A DNA stretch of 34,732 bases, taken from Tepidimicrobium sp. Lineage in GTDB: Bacteria; Bacillota; Clostridia; Tissierellales; Tepidimicrobiaceae. This document shows, in pieces, positions 17,728 through 25,288 of this stretch; position 1 is the first letter of the stretch; each line of letters begins with the position of its first letter. The translations under genes and the position numbers were made by a program. The DNA lies in NCBI GenBank assembly GCA_012839395.1, contig DUNJ01000018.1, positions 1 to 34,732 of the forward strand. The letters run 5' to 3'. The notes under the pieces were generated by a model, which made no database searches, was not told the DNA's origin, and saw only the letters and a list, made by a program, of their open reading frames with translations.

Positions 17728-17778
17728 AAAAACATGAAATTAATTTCATAATTGAAATTAATTTCATGTTTTTTCTTA
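17728..17778 (+). terminator. Hairpin with T-run after the NtrC-type regulator
   Basis: Arms 17728-17748 and 17753-17773 pair perfectly over 21 bp around a TAAT loop, and the right arm runs into TTTTTT. This fits an intrinsic terminator beginning 12 bp after the regulator stop. The stem is almost all A-T, so it may be inefficient. Confidence 0.6.
17735..17766. promoter_or_regulatory. Tandem 14-bp palindromes, candidate enhancer sites for the NtrC-type regulator
   Basis: TGAAATTAATTTCA, itself a perfect palindrome, occurs twice (17735-17748 and 17753-17766), centre to centre 18 bp. Paired palindromes about 100 bp upstream of a -24/-12 promoter are the usual arrangement of activator sites for NtrC-family proteins. 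The same bases form the terminator-like hairpin, so function is ambiguous. Confidence 0.5.
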
Positions 17779-17863
17779 TAAAATAGTTATTGTCGTTAGG
17801 ATGAAATATTTTAAACAGGTCTATTATATCGCATTTGATAGAGTTTGTAAAACATTAAGACAA

Positions 17864-17880
17864 TTGGCACTATTTTTGCA
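17864..17880 (+). promoter_or_regulatory. Sigma-54 (-24/-12) promoter upstream of the symporter
   Basis: TTGGCAC, then five bases, then TTGCA. GG and GC are separated by exactly ten bases, as required, and both core hexamers match the TTGGCAC/TTGCA consensus. It ends 63 bp before the symporter start and directly follows a gene for a sigma-54 activator. Confidence 0.9.
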
Positions 17881-17943
17881 ACTATACATAGGTGTCTGGG
17901 GTTCCAGGTATATCTATAAAAATTATGAAAGGAGTGCATAATT

Positions 17944-19299
17944 GTGGATTTAGTTTATCGAATTAATGATTGGCTTAATGATTTGGTTTGGGGGCCTTAT
18001 ATGATTGCCCTATTGGTGGGAACGGGGATATTTATAAGCATGCGATTAGGGTTTATTCAGATTTTTAAATTTCCCTATATATACAGAAACACCATAAAAA
18101 AAGCCTTTGTTAAAGATGACGAAGGGGAAGGAGATATAACCTCTGCCCAAGCGGGATTAACATCTATAGCTGCAGTGGTAGGAACTGGTAATATAGCTGG
18201 GGTTGCTACTGCGGTTAGTATAGGAGGACCAGGAGCATTATTTTGGATGTGGGTATCAGCATTTTTTGGTATGGCAACGAAGTTTGCTGAGGTTACACTG
18301 GGAATACATTATAGGGAAAGGAGAGGAGATGGCAGTTTCTCGGGTGGTGCCATGTATTATATAGAAAAGGGAATAGGACAGAAATGGATGGCGGTATTTT
18401 TTAGTATCATGGTAATTATAGCTTATTTCATAGTTGGAGCCATCGTAGATACTCATACTATAGCTATGTCGGTACAGGAGCAGTGGGGTATTAAACCGGT
18501 TATTACTGGAATAATATTTGCTATTCTATCTGGAATGGTAATATTGGGAGGAATAAAAAGGATAGGTGAAGTATGTCAATTTTTAACTCCTATTATGAGC
18601 GGAATCTATGTAGTAGCAGGACTTGCTATAATTATATTAAATATAGATAAGGTTCCAGGAGCGTTCTACGACATCTTTAGTACTGCCTTCAACCCGGCGT
18701 CGGCCACCGGGGGATTTGCTGGAGCTACGATGGCAAGGATGATAACCATCGGAACTGCTAGGGGACTATTTTCCAATGAGGCTGGAATAGGAAGTTCACC
18801 TATTATTCATTGTAGCGCTAAGGTAAATCATCCTACTGAACAGGGAATTTGGGGAGCAATAGAGGTATTTGTAGATACATTAATAATTGGAACTATAACT
18901 GGACTTTCTATAGTAATATCTGGAGAATGGGTCACAGGTGTATCGGGTGCTGCGTTAACCATGAGGGCTTTTGCTAGTTCGTTGCCGGGGAATATAGGGA
19001 GTTATGTAGTATTAGTATCAGCTATCTTATTTGGATATTCATGCCTAATATCTGCAAATTATTATTGCGAAAGGGCAGCGGATTATCTATTTGGTAGCAA
19101 GGTGATCATTCCTATAAGAATACTTTGGGTAATATTCATAGTAATAGGTTCTATGGGAGGATTAGAATTTGTATGGGATCTTGCAGATACAGCCAATGGT
19201 TTAATGGCCATACCCAACCTTGTAGCTGTAATCATGTTAAGTGGGACGGTAGTTAAGCTGACAAAAGAATTCTTCGAACGAGAAGAAGAGAAGGTTTAA
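17944..19299 (+). CDS. Sodium:alanine symporter family protein (AGCS)
   Basis: This 451-residue membrane protein with about eleven helices belongs to the alanine-or-glycine:cation symporter family. Family landmarks are GFIQIFKFPYI near the N-terminus, AQAGLTSIAAVVGTGNIAGVATA, WMWVSAFFGMATKFAEVTLG, YRERRGDG and FSNEAGIGSSPI. It moves alanine, glycine or a related amino acid with sodium or protons. The GTG start has AAGGAG upstream. It is the first gene behind the sigma-54 promoter, and the ornithine-degradation genes follow after a 152-bp gap with no clear promoter. Alanine is a product of that pathway, so it may handle alanine, or it may import the amino acid sensed by the kinase. The substrate is inferred, not shown. 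Confidence 0.93.
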   Translation: MDLVYRINDWLNDLVWGPYMIALLVGTGIFISMRLGFIQIFKFPYIYRNTIKKAFVKDDEGEGDITSAQAGLTSIAAVVGTGNIAGVATAVSIGGPGALFWMWVSAFFGMATKFAEVTLGIHYRERRGDGSFSGGAMYYIEKGIGQKWMAVFFSIMVIIAYFIVGAIVDTHTIAMSVQEQWGIKPVITGIIFAILSGMVILGGIKRIGEVCQFLTPIMSGIYVVAGLAIIILNIDKVPGAFYDIFSTAFNPASATGGFAGATMARMITIGTARGLFSNEAGIGSSPIIHCSAKVNHPTEQGIWGAIEVFVDTLIIGTITGLSIVISGEWVTGVSGAALTMRAFASSLPGNIGSYVVLVSAILFGYSCLISANYYCERAADYLFGSKVIIPIRILWVIFIVIGSMGGLEFVWDLADTANGLMAIPNLVAVIMLSGTVVKLTKEFFEREEEKV

Positions 19300-19332
19300 A
19301 AGTATATTAAAAGTATAGAAGCATATATTTTG

Positions 19333-19397
19333 GTTGTCTCTCTTTTCCCGTAAATCGGCCCATTTTATTGAGATCCAATTGGGAAGAGGGAGATAAC
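19333..19397 (+). promoter_or_regulatory. Long intergenic hairpin between symporter and ord
   Basis: Arms 19333-19349 (GTTGTCTCTCTTTTCCC) and 19381-19397 (GGGAAGAGGGAGATAAC) pair over 17 bp in RNA: 14 Watson-Crick pairs and three G-U pairs, with a 31-base loop. No T-run follows, so it is not a standard terminator. It may be a processing or stabilising element in a shared transcript, or a partial attenuator. Confidence 0.55.
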
Positions 19398-19451
19398 TAA
19401 ATATATTCTCACACTGGATTTATCGTTGATAAAACCTCAGGAGGTGTAGCT

Positions 19452-20501
19452 ATGAAAGGCGAAAAGGTAAAGGTAATACTTTGGGGCATTGGAGCCATGG
19501 GAAAGGGAATGGCGGAGATGCTCCTCAATAAAAAAGGAGTGGAAATAGTAGGAGTTGTAGGAAGAACCTATAGGCTTGGAAAGAGCATGTATGAATACCT
19601 AGATGTGGAAAGAGGCAGTGGGCCCGATATCATAATAGGAAGCTACGATGAAATAATAAAGGAAGGCGCAGCTGATATAGTACTAATATCCACTAACTCA
19701 TTTGTTAAGGATTCCTTTGATAAGATAAAATACTGCCTTGAAAACAAGATAAATGTAATATCGACAGCAGAGGAGATGGCCTATCCATATGCCCAAGAAC
19801 CAGAACTTTCCGCTGAAATAGACAGGCTAGCAAGGGAAAATGGAGTAACCGTATTGGGCACAGGAATAAATCCAGGTCTGATAATGGATCTATTGGTAAT
19901 AACCCTTACAGGAGCCTGTATAGATGTAGACAGCATAAGGGCTGAAAGAATAAACAACCTATCCCCCTTTGGGCCAGCGGTAATGCATGGGCAGGGCGTA
20001 GGAATAAGCGTTGAAGAATTCAATAAAAGGGTAGAAGAAGACGATTTAGATGGGCATGTAGGATTCCCAGAATCCATAGGGATGATAGCCAAGGCATTAG
20101 GTTGGGAATTGAGTGAAGAGGTAGAATTGCACAGGGAACCTATAGTATCCAGCGTATATAGAAAAGCCCCCCATGCAGAAGTGCAAGCAGGGGATGTAGC
20201 CGGTTGCAATATGAAGGGCTATGGAAAGGTAGATGGGGAATTGAAAATAGAGATGCTCCACCCTCAACAAGTAGAACCTCAACTGGAAGGGGTAGACACA
20301 GGAGACTATATAAGTATTAAAGGAACTCCCAACATAGACATGGCAATCACTCCAGAGGTTCCAGGTGGAATAGGGACTATTGCAATGTGTGTAAACATGA
20401 TACCACATGTTATAAATGCCTCACCAGGGCTAAAGACCATGATAGACCTACCAGTACCGAGAGCAATAATGGGAGATATGAGGGAACTGATAGAAAGATA
20501 G
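19452..20501 (+). CDS. ord: 2,4-diaminopentanoate dehydrogenase
   Basis: This 349-residue NAD(P)-dependent dehydrogenase oxidises and deaminates 2,4-diaminopentanoate to 2-amino-4-oxopentanoate in the oxidative branch of ornithine fermentation. The N-terminal Rossmann fold shows WGIGAMGKGM at residues 11-20. VLGTGINPGLIMDL, ERINNLSPFGPAVMHGQGVG and MAITPEVPGGIGTIAMCVNM are typical of the dihydrodipicolinate-reductase-like DAPDH family. GGAGGTG lies 5 bp before the ATG. ortA and ortB follow within 18 and 3 bp, the known partner genes of the pathway, which fixes the assignment. Base usage from here through ortB is richer in C and in ACC/AAC/GCC codons than the neighbouring genes, as expected for highly expressed genes. 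Confidence 0.93.
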   Translation: MKGEKVKVILWGIGAMGKGMAEMLLNKKGVEIVGVVGRTYRLGKSMYEYLDVERGSGPDIIIGSYDEIIKEGAADIVLISTNSFVKDSFDKIKYCLENKINVISTAEEMAYPYAQEPELSAEIDRLARENGVTVLGTGINPGLIMDLLVITLTGACIDVDSIRAERINNLSPFGPAVMHGQGVGISVEEFNKRVEEDDLDGHVGFPESIGMIAKALGWELSEEVELHREPIVSSVYRKAPHAEVQAGDVAGCNMKGYGKVDGELKIEMLHPQQVEPQLEGVDTGDYISIKGTPNIDMAITPEVPGGIGTIAMCVNMIPHVINASPGLKTMIDLPVPRAIMGDMRELIER

Positions 20502-20518
20502 GAAAGGAAGGGATATAG

Positions 20519-20824
20519 ATGGATGCCAAAAAAGGCGACTGGGTAAGAATTCATAACATAGTACTAGAGGCGGGGCAAAGAGCACCCAACATACCGGAAG
20601 ACACCCAGAACGTTCCTCTAGAGCTATGGGACAAGGGCTTTCTATTAGATGAAAGCGCAAGGATAGGTGACAAGGTAGAAATAGAAACCTATATAGGAAG
20701 GAAGATGGAAGGAACCCTAATAGAAGTAAACCCATACTATGAACACGACTTCGGCAAATGTGTTCCGGAACTATTTTATATAGGTAGACAGGTACGCAAT
20801 TTACTGGAAAAGGACGGTGAATAA
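20519..20824 (+). CDS. ortA: 2-amino-4-oxopentanoate thiolase, alpha subunit (OrtA)
   Basis: This 101-residue small subunit of the thiolase cleaves 2-amino-4-oxopentanoate with CoA to alanine and acetyl-CoA. The sequence fits the OrtA family: KKGDWVRIHNIVLEAGQRAP, then DTQNVPLELWDKGFL and the closing VNPYYEHDFGKCVPEL. It has the normal length and is sandwiched between ord and ortB as in other ornithine fermenters. AAGGAAGGG precedes the ATG. It cannot act alone; the PLP-bearing subunit is the next gene. Confidence 0.93.
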   Translation: MDAKKGDWVRIHNIVLEAGQRAPNIPEDTQNVPLELWDKGFLLDESARIGDKVEIETYIGRKMEGTLIEVNPYYEHDFGKCVPELFYIGRQVRNLLEKDGE

Positions 20825-20826
20825 GC

Positions 20827-22245
20827 ATGGGTAAGGACATGAGTTTTGAAGCTGTAATGGCAAGAAATAGCGAAATAATGAAAAATGCAGTGGGAATAGA
20901 CTATGGAGAATTTGAAACCGGAAGCATTGCATTTGACTATGAGAGGATGATGGAGGAAACAGGATATAGTCTCCAAGAAATAGAAGAAATACAAGGGGAA
21001 ACAGGCGTAGGCAACACCCCTATACTAGAACTTAAAAATTTAACCAAACTAGCAAGAATATATGCACCAGAAGGTAAAGGAGCAAGAATATTTATAAAAG
21101 ATGAAGCAGCCAACCCTTCGGGAAGCTTCAAAGCCAGAAGGGCCGCCACAGCCTGTTACCATGCCAAAAAACTAGGATACAAAGGCGTAATAGCTGCCAC
21201 CAGTGGCAACTATGGTGCCGCCGTAGCTAGTCAAGCTGCCATGAGGGGACTAAAATGTATAATAGTACAAGAATGTTACGATTCCAAAGGTCTTGGTCAG
21301 CCGGAGATAGTTGAAAAAGCTAGGAAATGTGAAGCATATGGAGCAGAAGTGGTACAGCTAACCGTAGGCCCAGAACTATTCTACACCTTCTTAGTACTAC
21401 TAGAAGAAACAGGCTACTTCAACGCCTCCCTATACACTCCTTTTGGAATAGCAGGAGTTGAAACATTAGGCTATGAAATATCCAAGCAATTCAGGGAAAT
21501 GGAAGGAAGAGATCCAGACGCGGTAGTAGTAACCAACGCAGGGGGAGGAAACCTAACAGGAACGGCAAGAGGTCTGATAAAAGCGGGAGCCACAGACACG
21601 GAAATAATAGGTGCCAGCGTAAGCCTCAAAGGACTTCATATGGCAAGTGACAGCCAATTCAATAAAAAATCCTTCACCACAGGACACACTGGATTTGGAA
21701 TCCCCTTTGCCACATGGCCAGACAGATCCGACGTCCCAAGATCAGCAGCAAGACCGTTAAGATATATGGATAGATATGTAACGGTAAGCCAGGGAACTGT
21801 ATTCTATATGACAGAAGTACTAGCCCAGATAGAAGGATTAGAAAGAGGACCAGCTGGAAATACATCTTTAGCAGCCGCATTTAAATTAGCCCAGGAAATG
21901 GATCAAGACCAACTAATAGTAGTGCAGGAGACGGAATACACAGGTGCAGGAAAGCATATCCAACCTCAATTGACCTTTGCCAAGGAAAACGGAATTGAAG
22001 TATTGATAGGGGACCCAGCAGATGAAATACCAGGGGAAAATATAATACTACCCAAGGATCCAAGTTATATAGACACTGAAGAAATTCAATTAGAGAAAAC
22101 CAGGAGATCCTATATTAGAAACTGCATTCAAAACACAGATGTAAAAAGAATAACGGAAGAGGATTTAAAATTCTTGATAGAAGATACCAAATCCAATGAG
22201 GAATTTGTTAAGAGCGTCCTAGATGAATTTGGAGTGGAATATTAG
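20827..22245 (+). CDS. ortB: 2-amino-4-oxopentanoate thiolase, beta subunit (OrtB)
   Basis: This 472-residue PLP-dependent subunit is related to threonine synthase and cysteine synthase folds. The PLP lysine is K102 in NPSGSFKARRA, the asparagine-containing loop is ATSGNYGAAVAS, and the phosphate-binding glycine loop is TNAGGGNLTG. With OrtA it completes conversion of ornithine-derived 2-amino-4-oxopentanoate to alanine plus acetyl-CoA. It starts 3 bp after ortA. A strong hairpin closes the operon. Ornithine aminomutase (oraS, oraE) and racemase genes, which often sit next to ortB in related organisms, are not here. Confidence 0.95.
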   Translation: MGKDMSFEAVMARNSEIMKNAVGIDYGEFETGSIAFDYERMMEETGYSLQEIEEIQGETGVGNTPILELKNLTKLARIYAPEGKGARIFIKDEAANPSGSFKARRAATACYHAKKLGYKGVIAATSGNYGAAVASQAAMRGLKCIIVQECYDSKGLGQPEIVEKARKCEAYGAEVVQLTVGPELFYTFLVLLEETGYFNASLYTPFGIAGVETLGYEISKQFREMEGRDPDAVVVTNAGGGNLTGTARGLIKAGATDTEIIGASVSLKGLHMASDSQFNKKSFTTGHTGFGIPFATWPDRSDVPRSAARPLRYMDRYVTVSQGTVFYMTEVLAQIEGLERGPAGNTSLAAAFKLAQEMDQDQLIVVQETEYTGAGKHIQPQLTFAKENGIEVLIGDPADEIPGENIILPKDPSYIDTEEIQLEKTRRSYIRNCIQNTDVKRITEEDLKFLIEDTKSNEEFVKSVLDEFGVEY

Positions 22246-22276
22246 GAGGGGTTTTTCTTAATTTGCTAAAATAAAA

Positions 22277-22310
22277 GAACCTAGCAATTGATATTTTGAT
22301 TGCTAGGTTC
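22277..22310. terminator. Perfect 12-bp hairpin between ortB and nitroreductase genes
   Basis: GAACCTAGCAAT pairs perfectly with ATTGCTAGGTTC around a ten-base loop. On the minus strand it is followed by TTTTATTTTAG; on the plus strand the T-run is poor (TACTTG). It probably terminates both convergent units. Confidence 0.75.
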
Positions 22311-22397
22311 TACTTGTTCGTAAAGAGGCATAGATTGGTCGTTAAAGTTTGTATTTTTTTATTATAGATATTGGACTTATAATGGAAAAGCGTTCTA

Positions 22398-22919
22398 TTA
22401 TAAATATCTATTGTAATGGATTTTATCAAAGGGCAAATCCTCTTCCCCGTGAGGATCCTTAACCTCATCTGGATATCCTATGGAAATAATAGATTCTACT
22501 TTGAGATTTTCTGGTATAGATAATATATCTTTAACCATAGATTCTATTGTATTTCCGTCTACATCAAACCTTTCCCTGATTTGAACCCAGCAGGATCCAA
22601 GTCCTAAGGATTCTGCTACCAATTGTATAATAACAGAAATTATGGATGTGTCCTCTATCCATATATCCGTGATACTAGGGTCAGCTAAAACTACTATAGC
22701 CAATGGAGCAGATTGTATATGGTAGGAGGCACTTCCTCTGGTTGCCCCTAATGCTTTTAATAACTTTTTATCTTGTACAATTATAAGCTCCCATGGTTTT
22801 TTATTTCTACCCGATGGGGAGGTAAGGGCGGCCTTTATAATAGCATCGATTTTTTCCTTTTCAATGCTATTTTTCTTATACTTCCTAATGCTTCTACGAT
22901 TCATCAGTAGTTCTAACAT
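22398..22919 (-). CDS. Nitroreductase family FMN-dependent oxidoreductase
   Basis: This 173-residue protein has the family pattern of small NAD(P)H:FMN nitroreductases: an N-terminal NRRSIRKY, then ALTSPSGRNKKPWELIIV, a middle helix around IQLVAESLGLGSCWVQI and the closing VESIISIGYPDE. It should form a homodimer with FMN at the interface and reduce nitro compounds, quinones or enones; the natural substrate is unknown. AAAGGAG lies upstream of the ATG at 22919. It is transcribed toward the ornithine operon and ends before the shared hairpin. No functional link to the neighbours is evident. Confidence 0.93.
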   Translation of the reverse strand: MLELLMNRRSIRKYKKNSIEKEKIDAIIKAALTSPSGRNKKPWELIIVQDKKLLKALGATRGSASYHIQSAPLAIVVLADPSITDIWIEDTSIISVIIQLVAESLGLGSCWVQIRERFDVDGNTIESMVKDILSIPENLKVESIISIGYPDEVKDPHGEEDLPFDKIHYNRYL

Positions 22920-22951
22920 ATAAGATTCTCCTTTATTAGTTTATATATATA

Positions 22952-23327
22952 TTATAGCATAGCTGCCATTACTGCAATTGTCTTTCCCTTAAATCGAACA
23001 GGAATGTTTAACATATAATACCCATCACAATTGCTACAGGTACGATTAATACATATAAAATCTTTCATACTATCGGCATAGAAGGCACTAATAATTGCAT
23101 TGCTTACAGGTTTCTTTTTATTGCGTTTATATATTCTCCCGTGTATTTATTACATCATCTACTTTTCTAATTCTTGTATCTTTTTTAATATATACAATTC
23201 CTTTTTTGTATTGAGGGGGATAGAACTTGGGGAAAGGGCTACTAAAGAAATCATTACATATACAATCTCTAAATTCCAGGCATATACTGGATGATTAGCA
23301 ATATCTTAATAATCTATTTAACAACAT
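22952..23327 (-). pseudogene. Eroded small membrane-protein gene, family not recognised
   Basis: A ribosome site (GAGGTGA) five bases before an ATG at 23327 opens a frame that stops after nine codons. Reading on with three small corrections (one extra A near codon 8, one missing A in a GAAAAG run, one missing TA in a TA repeat) gives exactly 125 codons plus a stop at 22952. The reconstructed protein has a hydrophobic helix (IVYVMISLVAL), a coiled-coil-like stretch (NTKKELYILKKIQELEK), and a cysteine cluster (CINRTCSNCDGYY). The 376-nt length becomes a multiple of three only with these corrections, which supports a real former gene. Function is unknown. Confidence 0.4.
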
Positions 23328-23345
23328 ATTATTCACCTCTCTAAA

Positions 23346-23450
23346 TTAACCAGGGAGCTTGCGCCCCCTGAAAATCATAATATATTCTATCTGTTCCTGG
23401 TCCATAGTAGCAGGCATTTGAACCGAACCTGCACTCAAAATATATGCCAT
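23346..23450 (-). CDS. Possible 34-residue peptide gene with strong ribosome site
   Basis: An ATG at 23450 has AGGTGA exactly six bases upstream and is followed by 34 codons to TAA (ending FRGRKLPG). A second frame over the same DNA (23341-23460, GTG start or one inserted base after codon 2) reads as a cysteine- and aromatic-rich peptide (FECRFGSNACYYGPGTDRIY). Since both neighbouring frames have lost single bases, the second reading may be the original one. It could be a small secreted or signalling peptide, but no precursor family is recognised. Confidence 0.3.
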   Translation of the reverse strand: MAYILSAGSVQMPATMDQEQIEYIMIFRGRKLPG

Positions 23451-23511
23451 AAGCTATCACCTCTCTTTCATTGCCTACTACATAGTATTAAAGAAGGTTA
23501 GAATTACTACA

Positions 23512-23791
23512 TTATATATCATTATGTATACTTGCTTCAATATCCATTTCCATTTGCCCTATATCCTTGTGGAATTTTAGCTCCTTTTGAAATATGATTT
23601 TTCGATCATCGACTGATGGGCTATTATGAAGCTTCTTTGGGGGCATTGAGCCTGTATAGTTGTTTTTTCATTGCAAATGCTCTGAATCAATTGAGCGATA
23701 TTATTAGCTTTTTTAATCAATACGATATTCATAAAAAGATGAACTGATAGCAATATAGATAGGGGACAATGATTAGCAGCGAATTACACAT
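23512..23791 (-). pseudogene. Eroded 93-codon membrane-anchored protein gene
   Basis: An ATG at 23791 has GAGGTGA eight bases upstream. The open frame is short, but adding one C in a C4 run and one A in an A6 run restores 93 codons and a stop at 23512. The product would begin with a membrane helix (LLIIVPLSILLSVHLFMNIV), followed by a basic, polar tail (KKLHNSPSVDDRKIIF, then ELKFHKDIGQMEMDIE). It lies upstream of the small peptide frame and the 125-codon remnant on the same strand, each with a GAGGTGA-type site, so the three may have been one operon. No family is recognised. Confidence 0.4.
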
Positions 23792-23919
23792 AACAAGATT
23801 CACCTCATATTATTTTATATTTATTACTTTGGTACGTCTAATGTATGCAACCGTAATGTAGTAAGTGAACTATCATATAGGTCTATTTCTAAAAACTTCA
23901 AATTTTAGTTAAAAACCAC

Positions 23920-23948
23920 TTGACAATGAATAAAAAATATTGTAGACT
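23920..23948 (+). promoter_or_regulatory. Sigma-A promoter for ornithine carbamoyltransferase
   Basis: TTGACA (23920-23925), 17-bp spacer, TAGACT (23943-23948). It implies a leader of about 215 nt before the gene, which holds the paired boxes at 24069-24104. From 23812 to this promoter I see no gene. Confidence 0.65.
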
Positions 23949-24065
23949 TATAAATAATCATATAGAGGATAATCGCGTTATTAGCAAGGAAATTAACTAA
24001 AGATAAATTACTTGATGTATTCAAGCGTTGGCCTAAGTTTAGAACTTAAGATGAAGACAAATAGA

Positions 24066-24107
24066 CTAAGTGCATAAATATACAAATGTGAATATTTATG
24101 CACTTAG
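24066..24107. promoter_or_regulatory. Candidate tandem ARG boxes / 16-bp inverted repeat
   Basis: The outer arms (CTAAGTGCATAAATAT and its complement at 24092-24107) form a perfect 16-bp inverted repeat with a ten-base loop. Within it two adjacent 18-mers resemble the arginine-repressor box pattern (wNTGAATwwwwATTCANw): 24069-24086 fits 16 of 18 positions and 24087-24104 fits 17 of 18. The gene downstream is an arginine-pathway gene. Spacing between boxes is zero, whereas 2-3 bp is usual. Confidence 0.5.
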
Positions 24108-24174
24108 CTTGCCAAAAAGGAATTATAAAACATAACCAAATTGAAGGGCAGGAAGAATTAAAGGGGTGCTATTT

Positions 24175-25215
24175 ATGATCGATTTAAAGGGAAGAAGCTA
24201 TCTTACATTATTGGATTTTACATCGGAGGAAATAGAATACCTAATAGAACTATCGGAGGAATTGAAGAGGTTAAAGTACAAAGGGATAAGTCATAATAGT
24301 TTAAAGGGAAAAAATATCGCCCTGCTATTTGAAAAGCCTTCTACTAGGACTAGAAGTGCCTTTGTAGTAGCTGCAAGGGATGAGGGAGCCTATATAGAAT
24401 ACTTACGTAAAGATGAAATTCAATTAGGTAAAAAGGAGTCTGTTAAGGATACGGCTAGGGTATTAGGCAGGATGTTTGATGGAATCCAGTTTAGGGGATA
24501 TGATCACAATACGGTGGAAATCCTATCAAAATATTCCAATGTCCCAGTTTGGAATGGTCTTACGGATAAATTCCATCCAACTCAGGTGTTAGCAGATCTT
24601 TTGACTATAAAGGAGAAAAAGGGATATCTAAAGGGAATAAAGTTAGCTTATGTAGGGGATGGAAGAAACAACATGGCTAATTCGCTCCTTATAGGAGCAG
24701 CTAAGATGGGAATGGATATAAGGATAGTAGGACCACGACAATTATTTCCCGAAGATGATATAGTTCAAAAATCCAAGAATATAACTGAGGAAACCGAGGG
24801 GATTATAACCATAACGGACTCTATAGATGAAGGAGTAGAGGGTGTAGACGTGATATATACCGATGTATGGGTGTCCATGGGAGAAGAGGATCAGATGGAA
24901 AAGAGGATTAAGCTATTGATGCCCTATCAGGTGAATATGGATATGTTAGAGAAGGCGGATAAAGATGTATTATTTATGCATTGCTTGCCGGCATTTCATG
25001 ATATAGAAACGGATGTAGGAAAGGGAGTATTTGAAAAGTATGGGCTGGATGCTATGGAGGTTACTGATGAGGTATTTGAAAGTGAGCATTCGGTGGTATT
25101 TGATGAAGCTGAAAATAGGATGCATACTATAAAGGCAATAATGGTAGCCACATTGGGTGATCCCATATCATTGTATGGGGATAATATATTGAAAATGCAT
25201 GCTACGAATCGGTAA
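24175..25215 (+). CDS. argF: Ornithine carbamoyltransferase
   Basis: This 346-residue enzyme transfers carbamoyl phosphate to ornithine to make citrulline, or runs in reverse in the arginine deiminase pathway. The carbamoyl-phosphate loop STRTRSAF, the motif [11 protein letters not shown] and the ornithine-binding HCLPAFHD are all intact. The frame opens at GTG 24166, but AAGGGGTG is spaced six bases from ATG 24175, and the protein begins there as in the family. Sequence alone does not separate the anabolic (argF) from the catabolic (arcB) form; no arcA or arcC is nearby. With ord-ortAB upstream, arginine-derived ornithine use is a reasonable link. Confidence 0.95.
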   Translation: MIDLKGRSYLTLLDFTSEEIEYLIELSEELKRLKYKGISHNSLKGKNIALLFEKPSTRTRSAFVVAARDEGAYIEYLRKDEIQLGKKESVKDTARVLGRMFDGIQFRGYDHNTVEILSKYSNVPVWNGLTDKFHPTQVLADLLTIKEKKGYLKGIKLAYVGDGRNNMANSLLIGAAKMGMDIRIVGPRQLFPEDDIVQKSKNITEETEGIITITDSIDEGVEGVDVIYTDVWVSMGEEDQMEKRIKLLMPYQVNMDMLEKADKDVLFMHCLPAFHDIETDVGKGVFEKYGLDAMEVTDEVFESEHSVVFDEAENRMHTIKAIMVATLGDPISLYGDNILKMHATNR

Positions 25216-25255
25216 AATAATAAGTTCATTGCTTTGGCGATGGACTTATTATTTT
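25214..25255 (+). terminator. Terminator after argF
   Basis: The stem AAAATAATAAGTTCATTGC pairs with the complementary arm ending ATTATTTT (two G-U pairs) around a short TTTG loop. It starts at the stop codon. Confidence 0.75.
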
Positions 25256-25288
25256 ATGTTATAATAGGAAGTGATGATGTCCTAGATA

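Noticed and set aside
14358-19299. Amino-acid ABC transporter because of the solute-binding domain
   Set aside because: The domain is part of a histidine kinase with PAS, HisKA and HATPase parts, and no ABC permease or ATPase follows.
23100-23294. 64-residue hydrophobic frame on the plus strand
   Set aside because: It has no ribosome site, starts at TTG, and lies antisense to the better supported minus-strand remnant.
23404-23438. tRNA T-arm-like sequence on the minus strand (GCAGGTTC...CCTGC)
   Set aside because: The loop is 13 bases, and no acceptor, D or anticodon stems can be drawn around it. It also lies within small protein-like frames.
24099-24115. Sigma-54-like element on the minus strand (TTGGCAA, GTGCA)
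   Set aside because: Spacing is right but the -12 half is imperfect. It overlaps the ARG-box-like repeat and points to eroded small genes 300 bp away.
23949-24174. T-box or arginine riboswitch in the argF leader
   Set aside because: No T-box core sequence or terminator/antiterminator pair is visible. The inverted repeat fits an ARG-box operator better.
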